Part shown: positions 48,164 through 57,389 of the stretch, piece after piece
Layout of the letters: every line of letters begins with the position of its first letter
How positions within the stretch are numbered: the stretch's first letter is position 1
Source of the DNA: Palleronia caenipelagi
Lineage (GTDB): Bacteria > Pseudomonadota > Alphaproteobacteria > Rhodobacterales > Rhodobacteraceae
Direction: 5' to 3'
Assembly: GCF_007004065.1 (NCBI RefSeq)
Contig: NZ_VFSV01000018.1
Span: forward strand, 1 to 61,598
DNA: 61,598 nucleotides
Program-made: the position numbers and the translations under genes
Notes under the pieces: generated by a model
Told to the model about the DNA's origin: nothing
Seen by the model: only the letters and a program-made list of their open reading frames with translations
Databases searched by the model: none

Positions 48164-48627
48164 TCCGCGCAGGCCTCGCAGAGACCGACCGCTTCGACCA
48201 CCGTTCGCTCGATCCGAAACCCCTGCGTTTGGGCGGCCGCGTCGAGACGGCGCGGCGTGATGTCCGGGGCTTCGGACACCCGGTCACAGGCGCGGCAGAT
48301 CAGGAAGGCGGGGACGTGGCTGTCCCCCTGACAGGAGCAGGCCACGTAGGCGTTGAGCTTCTCCAGCCGGTGCACCAGCCCGCGCTCCACGAGGAAATCG
48401 AGAGCGCGATAGATCGCAGGGGGCTGCTTCGGCTCGCCCGATTCCGCGAACTGATTCAGGATGTCATAGGCGCCGAGCGATTTCGGCTGTTTCAAAAGCA
48501 CCTCTAGTACCTTGCGCCGGATCGGCGTCAGCCGGGCGCCCTCGGCGGCGCAGAGCGCTTCGGCCTGAGACAGGGCATCGCGGCGACAGGCGGCATGGTC
48601 ATGGGGGACGAAGCTGGGGCAGGACAT
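48160..48627 (-). CDS. zur: Zinc uptake regulator (Fur family)
   Basis: A 155-residue Fur-family repressor, assigned to Zur by position next to znuCB. Winged helix near LTPIRRKVLEVLLKQPKSLGAYDIL and IYRALDFLVERGLVHRLEKL; cysteine pairs CSCQGDSH, CRAC and CEAC for the structural and regulatory zinc. The start at MSCPSFVPHD is chosen because the 18-codon longer frame would cover the Zur operator. With zinc it represses znuA and the zur-znuCB operon. Confidence 0.9.
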   Translation of the reverse strand: MSCPSFVPHDHAACRRDALSQAEALCAAEGARLTPIRRKVLEVLLKQPKSLGAYDILNQFAESGEPKQPPAIYRALDFLVERGLVHRLEKLNAYVACSCQGDSHVPAFLICRACDRVSEAPDITPRRLDAAAQTQGFRIERTVVEAVGLCEACAE

Positions 48628-48638
48628 AGATGCTTGAT

Positions 48639-48655
48639 ATGTTATATCATAACAT
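48639..48655. promoter_or_regulatory. Zur operator
   Basis: ATGTTATATCATAACAT is a perfect 7-base inverted repeat with a 3-base centre, matching alphaproteobacterial Zur boxes. It lies 12 bases from the zur start and 15 bases before znuA, so it can control both divergent transcripts. Confidence 0.85.
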
Positions 48656-48669
48656 TTAACAAGCGCCCC

Positions 48670-49518
48670 ATGCTCAGACATACCCTAATCCTGCCCCTCC
48701 TTCTCGCCACGCCCGCCGCTGCGGAGATGGTCATCGCCACCGATCTGCCCCTGACCGCAGGGCTGGTCTCGGCCGTGACCGGAGATCTGGCGACCGTCAC
48801 GCCTGTGTTTGATGCGCAAACCGATCCCCACGGGGCGGCACTGCGCCCCGGTCAGGCGCGCGACCTGTCCCGCGCGGATCTGGTGGTGATCATCGGGGGC
48901 GGGCTTATGCCCGGGGTCGAATCGGGGCTGGACGCGCTGGCGGAGGGACGGATCCTGAGCCTTGCGGGCGAGGTGGAGCACCATGACGAGGATCACCACG
49001 ACAACCACGGGGCGCTGCATCCATGGCTCGACCCGGAGGTGGTGCGGGGCTGGGTTGAGACCCTCGCAGCGGAGATGAGTACCCGCGATGAGATCAACGG
49101 CCCGACTTATGCAGCTAATGCCGAGGCTGCGCGCGACGAGATTGCCGAGGTCGCAGACGCCGTTGAGGTTGCCGTCGGGGGGCTGTACCCCGCCGGGATG
49201 CTCGCCGTGCATGACGCCTGGGGAGCGGCTGTCGAAGCCTTTGGCCTGCCGGTTGTCGCGACGATCTCCGATAGCGAAGCCCACAGCCCCAGTGTCCGTC
49301 GCCTCAGCGAGATCGAGGCGACCCTGCGCGCGGGCGACGTCGCCTGCATCCTCGCTGCGCCCGGCGATGATCGGGGGCAGGCCGACCGGCTCTCGGAGGA
49401 GTTCAGCCTGCCCATTGTCACCGTGCCCCTGACGGGCGTGTCTGGCGAGGGTGTCGCAGTCTATACCGGCCTGCTCGAAGCGCTGGGCGCTGCGGCGGCA
49501 GAGTGCGCGGCGGGCTGA
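48670..49518 (+). CDS. znuA: Zinc ABC transporter substrate-binding protein
   Basis: A 282-residue periplasmic zinc binder. Signal peptide MLRHTLILPLLLATPAAA, followed by the zinc-site region near His54 (FDAQTDPHGAAL), a His/Asp-rich loop at about 104-113 (EHHDEDHHDNH), and HPWLDPEV with His117. The short His-loop is typical of ZnuA. Divergent from zur-znuC-znuB across the Zur operator; the adjacent mmsB gene is convergent and starts its stop one base later. Confidence 0.92.
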   Translation: MLRHTLILPLLLATPAAAEMVIATDLPLTAGLVSAVTGDLATVTPVFDAQTDPHGAALRPGQARDLSRADLVVIIGGGLMPGVESGLDALAEGRILSLAGEVEHHDEDHHDNHGALHPWLDPEVVRGWVETLAAEMSTRDEINGPTYAANAEAARDEIAEVADAVEVAVGGLYPAGMLAVHDAWGAAVEAFGLPVVATISDSEAHSPSVRRLSEIEATLRAGDVACILAAPGDDRGQADRLSEEFSLPIVTVPLTGVSGEGVAVYTGLLEALGAAAAECAAG

Positions 49519-50388
49519 TCAGCCGCCGTTCCGCCTCTCGAACCGGGGCAGCATGGCGGAGAAATCCCGCCCCTTGCCGTCCTCTTCGTCTACGAAGGTC
49601 CGATAGAGTTCAAACGCCGCGCGGCCCATGGGCGTGTCGGCGGTGACGCTGTCGGCGGCTTCCATGGCGAGCCCCAGATCTTTGAGCATCAGCTCGGCGG
49701 CAAAGCCCGGCGCGTAGCCGTTATCGGCGGGACTTGCCGGGCCGATACCGGGGGCGGGGCAGTAGCTGTTCACCGACCACGACGCGCCTGACGATGTTGA
49801 GACTACATCAAACAAGGCTTGCCGGTCGAGCCCCAGCCGGTCGGCCAGGGCGAAGGCTTCGCAGGTCACGATCATCGTCGCGCCGAGGATCATGTTGTTA
49901 CAGATCTTTGCGGCCTGCCCGTTGCCGGAGGGTCCGCAATGGACCGCCTTTTGCCCCATGATGTCAAAGAGCGGTTTGGCGCGGGCAAACGCTTCTTCCG
50001 TCCCGCCCACCATGAAGGTCAGCGTCCCCCCCTGCGCGCCGCCGATGCCGCCCGAGACGGGCGCGTCCAGCGCACCGAGCCCCGCTTTGGCGGCGTCTTC
50101 GGCCACCGCGCGGGCGCTCTCCACATCGACGGTTGAGCAGTCGAGCAGCACGGCGCCGTCGGGCATGGCGGGGATGACCTCTTCCGCCACGATCCGCAGG
50201 ATCTTGCCATTGGGGAGCATGGTGATCACGACCTCGGCCCCAGCGGCCGCCGCCGAGGCCGACCCGGCCAGCGGGAACGGTGCCTCGACCTGAGCCGTGT
50301 CGAACCCGGTCACCTCGTGACCGGCGTCGTGCAGATTGCGGGCCATGGGCAGGCCCATATTTCCAAGGCCGATAAATCCGATCTTCAT
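49519..50388 (-). CDS. mmsB: 3-Hydroxyisobutyrate dehydrogenase
   Basis: A 289-residue beta-hydroxyacid dehydrogenase: NAD site MKIGFIGLGNMGLPMARNL, substrate site DAPVSGGIGGAQGGTL, catalytic Lys161 in GNGQAAKICNNMI. It oxidises 3-hydroxyisobutyrate to methylmalonate semialdehyde in valine breakdown. Its ATG overlaps the stop of the upstream hydrolase gene (ATGA). Confidence 0.93.
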   Translation of the reverse strand: MKIGFIGLGNMGLPMARNLHDAGHEVTGFDTAQVEAPFPLAGSASAAAAGAEVVITMLPNGKILRIVAEEVIPAMPDGAVLLDCSTVDVESARAVAEDAAKAGLGALDAPVSGGIGGAQGGTLTFMVGGTEEAFARAKPLFDIMGQKAVHCGPSGNGQAAKICNNMILGATMIVTCEAFALADRLGLDRQALFDVVSTSSGASWSVNSYCPAPGIGPASPADNGYAPGFAAELMLKDLGLAMEAADSVTADTPMGRAAFELYRTFVDEEDGKGRDFSAMLPRFERRNGG

Positions 50389-51413
50389 GTGAGGTCTCCT
50401 CCGTCCGGCGGCTGGAAAAAGCGGTCGATCTCCGCCTCAGTTATCTGGTCAAACCCTGTGTGTCGCCAGCAGGGCTGACGATCCTTGTCGATGACCTGCG
50501 CGCGGATGCCCTCAATCAGGTCGCCTTCGTCGATCAGGCGGTGGGTGCAGCGATATTCGAGCGTGACCGCCTCGCGCAGGGTGGCGACCTGCCGGACCTC
50601 GCGGATCAGGCGCAGGCTAATGGCGCCCGAGAGGGGCGAGATGCGCGACAACGCCTTCCGCGCGGCCTCGGCCAGGGGGTCTGTTTCGCGGTCCAGACGT
50701 TCGTTAAGTTCGGTCATCGTCCGTGCTGAGAAGACCCGGTCAATCATCGCGGCCCCGTCAGCCAGCGGCTTTGCTCCCGGATCGCGGGCGAATCTCCGGG
50801 CGATCTCGATCTGTCCCTCGGACACGAGCGCCTCGGTCAGGGCGGGCCAATCGTCGCGAGGGATGAAGAGATCGGCAAAGCCCGCATGGATCGCCTCGGC
50901 AGCATCCATGCGGTGGCCGGTGATCCCGAGATACTCCCCCCGCCGCCCCGGCGCGCGGGACAGGATGAAGGACCCGCCCGCGTCGGGCACCAGCCCGATG
51001 CCACATTCGGGCATGGCGATGCGGGTGCTCTCATCGGCGATCCGGAGCTGCGCGTGACATCCGACGCCCACGCCGCCGCCCATGGTAAAGCCATGCAGCA
51101 GGGTGACGACCGGTTTCGCGCTCGTGGCCAGTGCCACATTCAATCGGTATTCGTCGCGCCAGAACTGGCGGGTTGGCGCGTAGTTCCCTGCTACCCCCTC
51201 CGCATGGATGCGGGTGATGTCGCCTCCGGCGCAAAAGGCCTTGTCCCCCTCGGCATCGATCAGGATCAGCGCCACGCGGTTGTCGCTCTGCCAGCGGTCG
51301 AGGGTCGCGTGGATCTCCAGCGCCATCTCGTGGCTCAGCGCGTTGAGCGCCTTGGGACGGGTCAGGGTGATGCGCCCGGCGCGGCCCTCAATTCGGATCG
51401 ACAGGTCACTCAT
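50385..51413 (-). CDS. 3-Hydroxyisobutyryl-CoA hydrolase (enoyl-CoA hydratase family)
   Basis: A 342-residue crotonase-fold protein, the length of HIBYL-CoA hydrolase rather than of plain enoyl-CoA hydratases. Oxyanion-hole parts are KAFCAGGDITRIH and GFTMGGGVGVGCHAQLRIA; the catalytic pair Glu136 and Asp144 is in MPECGIGLVPDAGG. It frees 3-hydroxyisobutyrate from its CoA ester in valine catabolism. Overlaps mmsB and the acyl-CoA dehydrogenase by four bases on both sides. A much longer open frame continues upstream through the dehydrogenase gene and is not real. Confidence 0.88.
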   Translation of the reverse strand: MSDLSIRIEGRAGRITLTRPKALNALSHEMALEIHATLDRWQSDNRVALILIDAEGDKAFCAGGDITRIHAEGVAGNYAPTRQFWRDEYRLNVALATSAKPVVTLLHGFTMGGGVGVGCHAQLRIADESTRIAMPECGIGLVPDAGGSFILSRAPGRRGEYLGITGHRMDAAEAIHAGFADLFIPRDDWPALTEALVSEGQIEIARRFARDPGAKPLADGAAMIDRVFSARTMTELNERLDRETDPLAEAARKALSRISPLSGAISLRLIREVRQVATLREAVTLEYRCTHRLIDEGDLIEGIRAQVIDKDRQPCWRHTGFDQITEAEIDRFFQPPDGGDLT

Positions 51414-52549
51414 GAGGACAAGAGCGCCCGGGCGGTGATCAGGCGCATGATCTCGTTCGTTCCTTCGAGGATCTGGTGCACGCGCAAATCGCGGACGATT
51501 TTCTCGATGCCATAATCTGCGAGATAGCCATAGCCCCCGTGGAGTTGCAGGCACTGGTCGGCGACCTTCGATCCGGCCTCGGTGACGAATTTCTTGGCCA
51601 TGGCAGCGTGTTTGGTGGCGTCCGGGTGGGCCTGATCCACCATCCACGCGGCCTGCCTCAGAAAGGTTCGGGCGGCCTGCAATTCGATCTCCATCTCTGC
51701 GAGGCGGAAGGTCAGCGCCTGAAACTCCGTCAGCGGCTGCCCGAAAGCGTGGCGCTCCTTCATATAGGCGATGGTCATCTCCAGTGCGGACTGCGCGGCG
51801 CCGAGCGAGCAGGCGGCGATGTTCAGCCGCCCGCCATCGAGCCCGGCCATCGCGTAGCGGAATCCTTGGCCTTCTTCGCCCAGCAGGTAGCCAGCCGGGA
51901 TCTCCGCGCCGTCGAGCTGCACCTGCCGCGTGGGCTGGGATTTCCAGCCCATCTTGTCCTCCAGCCCGCCGAAGGACAGCCCCTCCGTCCCCGCATCGAC
52001 GATCAGCGCGGAGACGCCGCGCGGGCCAGCCTCGCCGGTGCGGGCCATGACGATATAGGCGTCGGAATAGCCGCCCCCGGAGATAAAGGCCTTGGTCCCC
52101 GTCAGGCTGTAGCCCGTTCCGGTCCGCTCTGCCCGGGTCTTCAATGCGGCGGCGTCGGAGCCGGAGCCGGGCTCGGTCAGGCAGTAGGAGTAGACGGTCT
52201 CCATGCCGCAGGCGGGGACGAGGCGCGCGGCTTGCATCTCGTCCGAGCCATAGCGCGCGAGCATCGTGGCGCACATATTGTGGATCGACAGGAACGCTGC
52301 GACGCTGGCGCAGGAGCGCGACAGGGCCTCGAAGATCAGCGTCGAATCGAGCCGTGACAGACCCGTGCCGCCGAGATCTTCCGGGACGTTCAGCCCGCCG
52401 AATCCGAGCGCGGCCGCCTTGGCCCAGAGAGAGCGGGGGATGGTGCCCTCGGCCTCCCATTGCCGGGCATGGGGGGCGATGTGGTCCTCGCCAAAGGCCC
52501 GCGCCATGTCTGCGATGGCCTGCTGTTCTTCGGTCAGGGCAAAATCCAT
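51410..52549 (-). CDS. Acyl-CoA dehydrogenase (probably isobutyryl-CoA)
   Basis: A 379-residue FAD-dependent dehydrogenase: YCLTEPGSGSDAAALKTRAE and the C-terminal QLHGGYGYLADYGIEKIVRD, followed by QILEGTNEIMR with the usual region of the catalytic Glu. The valine cluster context points to isobutyryl-CoA to methacrylyl-CoA, but branched-chain or short-chain activity cannot be excluded. First gene of the coupled trio; starts at MDFALTEEQQAIADM. Confidence 0.88.
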   Translation of the reverse strand: MDFALTEEQQAIADMARAFGEDHIAPHARQWEAEGTIPRSLWAKAAALGFGGLNVPEDLGGTGLSRLDSTLIFEALSRSCASVAAFLSIHNMCATMLARYGSDEMQAARLVPACGMETVYSYCLTEPGSGSDAAALKTRAERTGTGYSLTGTKAFISGGGYSDAYIVMARTGEAGPRGVSALIVDAGTEGLSFGGLEDKMGWKSQPTRQVQLDGAEIPAGYLLGEEGQGFRYAMAGLDGGRLNIAACSLGAAQSALEMTIAYMKERHAFGQPLTEFQALTFRLAEMEIELQAARTFLRQAAWMVDQAHPDATKHAAMAKKFVTEAGSKVADQCLQLHGGYGYLADYGIEKIVRDLRVHQILEGTNEIMRLITARALLSS

Positions 52550-52560
52550 GGGTCTGCTCC

Positions 52561-53691
52561 TCAGGCGTCGTCGGGCAGGAACTGGTCGGCCAGATCCGCA
52601 GCCACCGCGCGCATGGCGTCCTCACTGCTGGCGCCGCCGGCCAGAGCCTCCTCACGGATGCGTCGCTGACGATCAGCGGATGTGCCGTTGGCGATGATGT
52701 CGTGCAGGACACCCAGCGCTTCGGTGGAGCCCAGCGCCTCGGCATCCTCGGCGATGAGGCCGGTCCATTCCCGCACCAGCTCGGCCATTGGCACAATCTC
52801 GCCGCGACCGAAATCGACGAGACCTTCGTTGATCCCATAACGCCTTGCCCGCCAGCGGTTTTCCTGGATCATCACGTTGTCATAGATCCGCCAGCGCTGG
52901 TTTGACTGCTTCAGCCGCCAGAGCATCCGCAATGTTGCCTGAATGGCCGCAGCCAGCGCCACCGTATGATCCACTTGGGTGCAGGCATCGCAGATTCTGG
53001 TCTCCAGCGTTGGAAAGCGGTCCGACGGGCGCAGATCCCACCAGATAAACGTGCCGTCCTTGAGCGAGCCGGTCTTCACCAGCAGATCCACCATGCGCCG
53101 GTATTCGGACCACGACCCGAACCGCGCGGGCAGGCCCGTGCGCGGCAGGTTATCGAACACCCCGAGCCGGTAGGAGGCGAGCCCCGTCTCGCGCCCTTGC
53201 CAAAAGGGCGACGAGGTGGACAGCGCCAGCAGATGCGGCAGGAAGTAGGAGAGCTGCGCCATCAGGTCGATGCGGTCATCTTCGCCCGGGATGCCCACAT
53301 GCACATGCATCCCGCAAATCAGCATACGGTCGCTGACCCCGCCGAGATCGCGGTGCAACTGGTCATAACGATCCTTCGGACTGCGATGTTGTTTCGCCCA
53401 TTCAGCAAAGGGATGACAGGCGGCGGCGATAGGGCGGAGCCCGTGCTTTGCGGCCGTGTCGGAGATCGTCCGGCGCAGATGCAGGAGTTCGGCGCGGGCC
53501 TCAGTCACATTAGCGCAGACCTTCGTGCCGATCTCGATCTGGCAGCGGAGAAATTCGGGCGAGACCTGATCTCCAATGATCCCGCGGCAGTCGTCGATCA
53601 TCTCGTCGGGTGTGTCGGCCAGCTCCAGAGTCTCTGCGTTGACGAGCAGATATTCCTCTTCGATCCCGATTGAGAACATATCATCAGCCAT
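52561..53691 (-). CDS. ybdK: Carboxylate-amine ligase, YbdK type (glutamate-cysteine ligase-like)
   Basis: A 376-residue YbdK protein of the GCS2 fold: SIGIEEEYLLVNAETLELA at the start, CGMHVHVGIPGEDDRIDLM, and WWDLRPSDRFPTLETRICD. Such proteins have weak glutamate-cysteine ligase activity and an unknown main substrate. It is located 11 bases upstream of the acyl-CoA dehydrogenase on the same strand, but no functional link to valine breakdown is evident. Confidence 0.9.
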   Translation of the reverse strand: MADDMFSIGIEEEYLLVNAETLELADTPDEMIDDCRGIIGDQVSPEFLRCQIEIGTKVCANVTEARAELLHLRRTISDTAAKHGLRPIAAACHPFAEWAKQHRSPKDRYDQLHRDLGGVSDRMLICGMHVHVGIPGEDDRIDLMAQLSYFLPHLLALSTSSPFWQGRETGLASYRLGVFDNLPRTGLPARFGSWSEYRRMVDLLVKTGSLKDGTFIWWDLRPSDRFPTLETRICDACTQVDHTVALAAAIQATLRMLWRLKQSNQRWRIYDNVMIQENRWRARRYGINEGLVDFGRGEIVPMAELVREWTGLIAEDAEALGSTEALGVLHDIIANGTSADRQRRIREEALAGGASSEDAMRAVAADLADQFLPDDA

Positions 53692-53788
53692 ATGGCTCTA
53701 TCCTCGCATGATCCCTTTGTCGGGTATCATTGCGGCAGATCGCGGGCTTGCCAAGAGAGGATGCCTGGGGGCGCGTCGTTTGCAGCCT

Positions 53789-54928
53789 CTAGCTGTGCGG
53801 GACCGCGGCACGCAGCACGTCCTCTAGTCGGGCCATGAGCTGCCATGTATCGAGCTGTTCGACCGCTCTTGCCCGGGCGGCCTGTCCCATCTGCGCGGTA
53901 TCGTCGGAGAGGGCTTTGGCGATGCGATCCCGAAACCCGTCAGCGTCATGTTCCTCGACGAGGTAGCCGGTCTCGTCCTCGATCACAGCTTCAGGGATCC
54001 CGGCGTGGCGGGTGGAGACCACGACACATCCGGTGGCCATGGCTTCCTGAATGGCGCTGGGCAGGCCCTCGGTGTCGCCATTGGCCGCAGTGACGGAGTG
54101 TTGCAGGAATAGCTCGGCCCCGGCCAGCGCGGCGCGGACCTCGTCATGGGGCAGGGCGCCGGGCAGGGTGATCCGGTCGGCTGCTCCGAGTTCCCTGGCC
54201 AGCGCCTCTAGCTCCGGCAGGAGCGGCCCATCCCCGACCATCGTCAGATGCGCGTCGGGACGGTCTCGGGTGGCTTCGGCAAAGGCGCGAAGAGTCAGGA
54301 GCGGGGCCTTCTTCTCCACCATCCTTCCCACGGCGACGCAATGGCCCGGGCGTTTCTCGCCGGGCAGGAAGCGCGCCGTATCGACGCCCGAGGGCAGGAC
54401 ATGGGTGTTCGCGTGGGTGAGGCCCGACGCGGCGAGGTTGTCCACGAGGAACTGGCTCACCGCAATGATCCCGGAGAGTCGGGGCAGCATTGTCGCGTAG
54501 CCACGCACGCGGGCCGGGCGTCTGAGTGCTGTGCTCGCGTCCTTGCCCCGAAAATAGGTGAACACCGGCAGCCCCATTTCCACAGGCACATCGTAAAAGG
54601 CCAGCGTATCGGTGCCGAACTCGCCCAGAACCACATCGGGGCGATGCTCCTTGAGAAAGGTTCGCAGCGCTTGCCGCCGCGCGCCGAAAGTGATCCGCGA
54701 AGTGCCATGGCGCCACGCATTCCATCCCATCACCACCGGCGCGCGCAGGCTGTCGGTCAGCGGCATCGCGACGTGACGCCGGTCAAAGACCGGCTTGCCA
54801 TAAGGGGATGTCTTCGTCCGGCCAGTACAAGCGAGGATTGTGTTGCCGTCGAACAGCCGCTCGATGTGGCGATTCACGAAGGTCTGACCCGGAACCGGGT
54901 GGCGACCAAGGATCAGGGCGGCTTTCAC
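53789..54928 (-). CDS. Glycosyltransferase family 4 protein
   Basis: A 379-residue GT-B glycosyltransferase. The N-terminal acceptor domain begins VKAALILGRHPVPGQTFVNRH; the C-terminal donor domain shows the GT4 motif EGLPSAIQEAMATGCVVVSTRHAGIPE with HVLPSGVDTARFLPG and AVGRMVEKKAPLLTLRAFAE. Start is a GTG preceded by AAGGACA; the longer ATG frame is not supported. Donor and acceptor are unknown; it is not within a polysaccharide cluster. Confidence 0.85.
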   Translation of the reverse strand: MKAALILGRHPVPGQTFVNRHIERLFDGNTILACTGRTKTSPYGKPVFDRRHVAMPLTDSLRAPVVMGWNAWRHGTSRITFGARRQALRTFLKEHRPDVVLGEFGTDTLAFYDVPVEMGLPVFTYFRGKDASTALRRPARVRGYATMLPRLSGIIAVSQFLVDNLAASGLTHANTHVLPSGVDTARFLPGEKRPGHCVAVGRMVEKKAPLLTLRAFAEATRDRPDAHLTMVGDGPLLPELEALARELGAADRITLPGALPHDEVRAALAGAELFLQHSVTAANGDTEGLPSAIQEAMATGCVVVSTRHAGIPEAVIEDETGYLVEEHDADGFRDRIAKALSDDTAQMGQAARARAVEQLDTWQLMARLEDVLRAAVPHS

Positions 54929-54998
54929 GGAATATGTCCTTTCGAGGGCCAACGGCGTTTCCTTCCGTCTAGCCCAGCGTGGGTCGTGGAGACAATTC

Positions 54999-55784
54999 CT
55001 AGTACCGCCGCGTCCGCCGCGCGGGTTGGGACGAAATTTCGAAGGTGCCATCCTGCAAAAAGTTGAGAGTCTGCTCAATGACGCGGGGGTTGTACATCAT
55101 GAAGGTGTGGGTCACGGGCAACGTGAGATGCTGCTTCATGCCACCTACCTTGGTGGAGGCGATCGACACAGCCCCATCGTCGGGCCCCGGGATCAGAGAG
55201 GAGCCCAGTGGGTTCACCGAACGGTTCCCGGCGATGATCCCAAGTTCAAAGGTGACCGGGGGCAGGCGCGCTGGCAAATCGTCGGGCCCTGTTCCGAGCT
55301 CGAGCCCTGCGGGTCCAAAAATCTGCTGGAACGTTGCGAGATTGGCAAGGTCATCAACGATTTCACTGCCATGATTGGGTGGTGCCAGCATGACCACGCG
55401 GCCCAAGCGGGGCAGAGGATTCTCCGATAGCCAGTGCCGCAGGAGGATGCCGCCCATGGAATGAGTGACGACATCGATTCGCGCCCGTGCCGGGCATTGG
55501 GCGATGAGAGGCGGGAGGGTCTGACGGCTCAGCTCGGCGACGGGGGCGGAGGTCGAGGGATACTGCGCACGGACCACAGTATAACCCTTCTCATCCAGCG
55601 CGTCGGCCAGTTGCGACAGGGAGGCCGGACCGCGCGCCAGACCGTGGATGAGAATCACACAGGCCGGGGCGAAATGCATCGCCCCGGCTGGAGTGCCCAG
55701 CAGAAGAGCCAGCAGGGCGAGCAGCCCCCGGAGACGCCATCGCGCGCCATGACCCGGTGATTTGCCTGTCCTGCTGTATCTCAT
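54999..55784 (-). CDS. Alpha/beta hydrolase, secreted lipase-like
   Basis: A 261-residue protein with a signal peptide or membrane anchor ([21 protein letters not shown]), an oxyanion HG ([10 protein letters not shown]), nucleophile Ser109 in [10 protein letters not shown], a likely acid in [13 protein letters not shown] and a C-terminal His in [10 protein letters not shown]. It resembles bacterial PGAP1-like/lipase-class hydrolases. The substrate is unknown. Its start is close behind the mmsA stop (three bases between), so it may be co-transcribed with mmsA. Confidence 0.82.
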   Translation of the reverse strand: MRYSRTGKSPGHGARWRLRGLLALLALLLGTPAGAMHFAPACVILIHGLARGPASLSQLADALDEKGYTVVRAQYPSTSAPVAELSRQTLPPLIAQCPARARIDVVTHSMGGILLRHWLSENPLPRLGRVVMLAPPNHGSEIVDDLANLATFQQIFGPAGLELGTGPDDLPARLPPVTFELGIIAGNRSVNPLGSSLIPGPDDGAVSIASTKVGGMKQHLTLPVTHTFMMYNPRVIEQTLNFLQDGTFEISSQPARRTRRY

Positions 55785-55787
55785 GCC

Positions 55788-57287
55788 TTAGTCCATAGGT
55801 TTGAAGTTAAACTCCGCCTGATCTTTAATGCCGGAGAACCAGCGGGCGGTGACGGTCTTTGTCTTCGTGTAGAACCGGAAGGCGTCGGGGCCGAACTGAT
55901 TCAGATCGCCGAAGCTCGATTTTTTCCAGCCGCCAAAGGTGTGGTAGCTGAGCGGCACCGGGATCGGGAAGTTGATCCCCACCATGCCCACATTCACCCG
56001 ATGGGCGAAATCACGCGCCGTGTCGCCATCGGCGGTGAAGATGGCGGTGCCGTTGCCATATTCGTGGCTCATCACCAGATCGAGCGCCTCGTCATAGCTC
56101 TCGGCGCGGACCTGGCTCAGCACCGGGCCAAAGATCTCTTCGCGATAGATTCGCATATCGCGGGTCACATTGTCAAAGAGGCTCGGGCCCATGAAGAACC
56201 CGTTCTCATAGCCCTGCATGGAGAACCCGCGCCCGTCCACGACCAGCTTGGCTCCTTCTTCGACGCCGCTGTCTATGAGGCCGGAGACCCGCTGATGGGC
56301 CTCGGCGGTGACCAGTGGGCCAAAATCCACATCATCGCCTGCGGTATAGGGGCCGACCTTCAGTTTTTCGATCCGGGGCAGGAGCTTATCCACCAGCCGG
56401 TCGGCGGTTTCCTGACCCACGGGAACGGCCACGGAAATCGCCATGCAGCGCTCGCCTGCCGCGCCGTAGCCCGCGCCCACCAGCGCGTCAGCGGCCTTGT
56501 CCAGATCCGCGTCGGGCATGATGATCATATGGTTCTTGGCGCCGCCGAAGCACTGGGCGCGTTTCCCGTTCGAGCAGGCCCGGCCGTAGATATACTGGGC
56601 AATCGGGGTCGAGCCGACGAAGCCCACGGCCTGCACTGTCTCGTTGTCGAGGATCGCGTCCACCGCTTCCTTATCGCCATGGACCACCTGCAACAGCCCG
56701 TTGGGCAGGCCCGCCTCTTGGATGATCTCGGCCAGCATATTGGCAGTGGTGGGCGTACGCTCTGAGGGCTTGAGAATCATCGCGTTCCCACAGGCCAGCG
56801 CGGGGGCCATTTTCCACAGGGGGATCATGGCCGGGAAGTTGAACGGCGTGATTCCCGCGACGACGCCCAGCGGCTGGCGCATGGAATAAAGGTCGATGCC
56901 GGGGCCGCCGTCATTGGTGTATTCGCCCTTCAGCATATGGGGGGCGCCCATGCAGACCTCGACCACTTCGAGGCCGCGCTGCACATCGCCACGCGCATCG
57001 GGAATGGTCTTGCCATGCTCGCGGCTGATGGCCTCGGCGAGGTCGTCCATGCGCTCGTTCAGGAGCTGGCCAAACTTCATCATCACCCGGGCGCGACGCT
57101 GGGGGTTGGTGGCGGCCCAGGCGGGCTGGGCCGCGGCGGCGCGGGCGATGGCGTCGTTCACCTCGTCGGTGGAGGCCAGCGGCACCCGCGCCTGCACCTC
57201 ACCCGTGGCCGGGTTGAACACGTCGGAATGTCGGCCCGAGCGGCCTTCGACGGCAGCGCCGTCGATCCAGTGGGAAATCGTCTGCAT
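55788..57287 (-). CDS. mmsA: Methylmalonate-semialdehyde dehydrogenase (CoA-acylating)
   Basis: A 499-residue ALDH-superfamily enzyme that makes propionyl-CoA from methylmalonate semialdehyde, the last valine-specific step. Catalytic Cys281 in GYGAAGERCMAISVAVPVG, NAD-binding parts ITPFNFPAMIPLWKMAPAL and GSTPIAQYIYGRA. Its placement apart from mmsB, with unrelated genes between, is slightly unusual. The LysR gene is divergent, presumably controlling it. Confidence 0.94.
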   Translation of the reverse strand: MQTISHWIDGAAVEGRSGRHSDVFNPATGEVQARVPLASTDEVNDAIARAAAAQPAWAATNPQRRARVMMKFGQLLNERMDDLAEAISREHGKTIPDARGDVQRGLEVVEVCMGAPHMLKGEYTNDGGPGIDLYSMRQPLGVVAGITPFNFPAMIPLWKMAPALACGNAMILKPSERTPTTANMLAEIIQEAGLPNGLLQVVHGDKEAVDAILDNETVQAVGFVGSTPIAQYIYGRACSNGKRAQCFGGAKNHMIIMPDADLDKAADALVGAGYGAAGERCMAISVAVPVGQETADRLVDKLLPRIEKLKVGPYTAGDDVDFGPLVTAEAHQRVSGLIDSGVEEGAKLVVDGRGFSMQGYENGFFMGPSLFDNVTRDMRIYREEIFGPVLSQVRAESYDEALDLVMSHEYGNGTAIFTADGDTARDFAHRVNVGMVGINFPIPVPLSYHTFGGWKKSSFGDLNQFGPDAFRFYTKTKTVTARWFSGIKDQAEFNFKPMD

Positions 57288-57368
57288 GGTGGGTCCTCCT
57301 CGAACGTGGTTTGGCGCATGATACCTTGCGAATTTACCAGAAGAAGCGCCATGATCCCAAAGTAACTT

Positions 57369-57380
57369 TGCAAAATTGCA
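57369..57380. promoter_or_regulatory. Inverted repeat between mmsA and the LysR gene
   Basis: TGCAA and TTGCA with a 2-base centre, 10 bases before the LysR start. A related TTGCGAATT stretch lies about 45 bases towards mmsA (near 57326). Both may be parts of an LTTR site. Confidence 0.4.
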
Positions 57381-57389
57381 GGTACAGGC

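Noticed and set aside
51414-52838. Open frame that extends the CoA hydrolase gene upstream through the acyl-CoA dehydrogenase gene
   Set aside because: The extension has Arg/Pro-rich shadow composition, whereas the hydrolase motifs start at the ATG at 51413.
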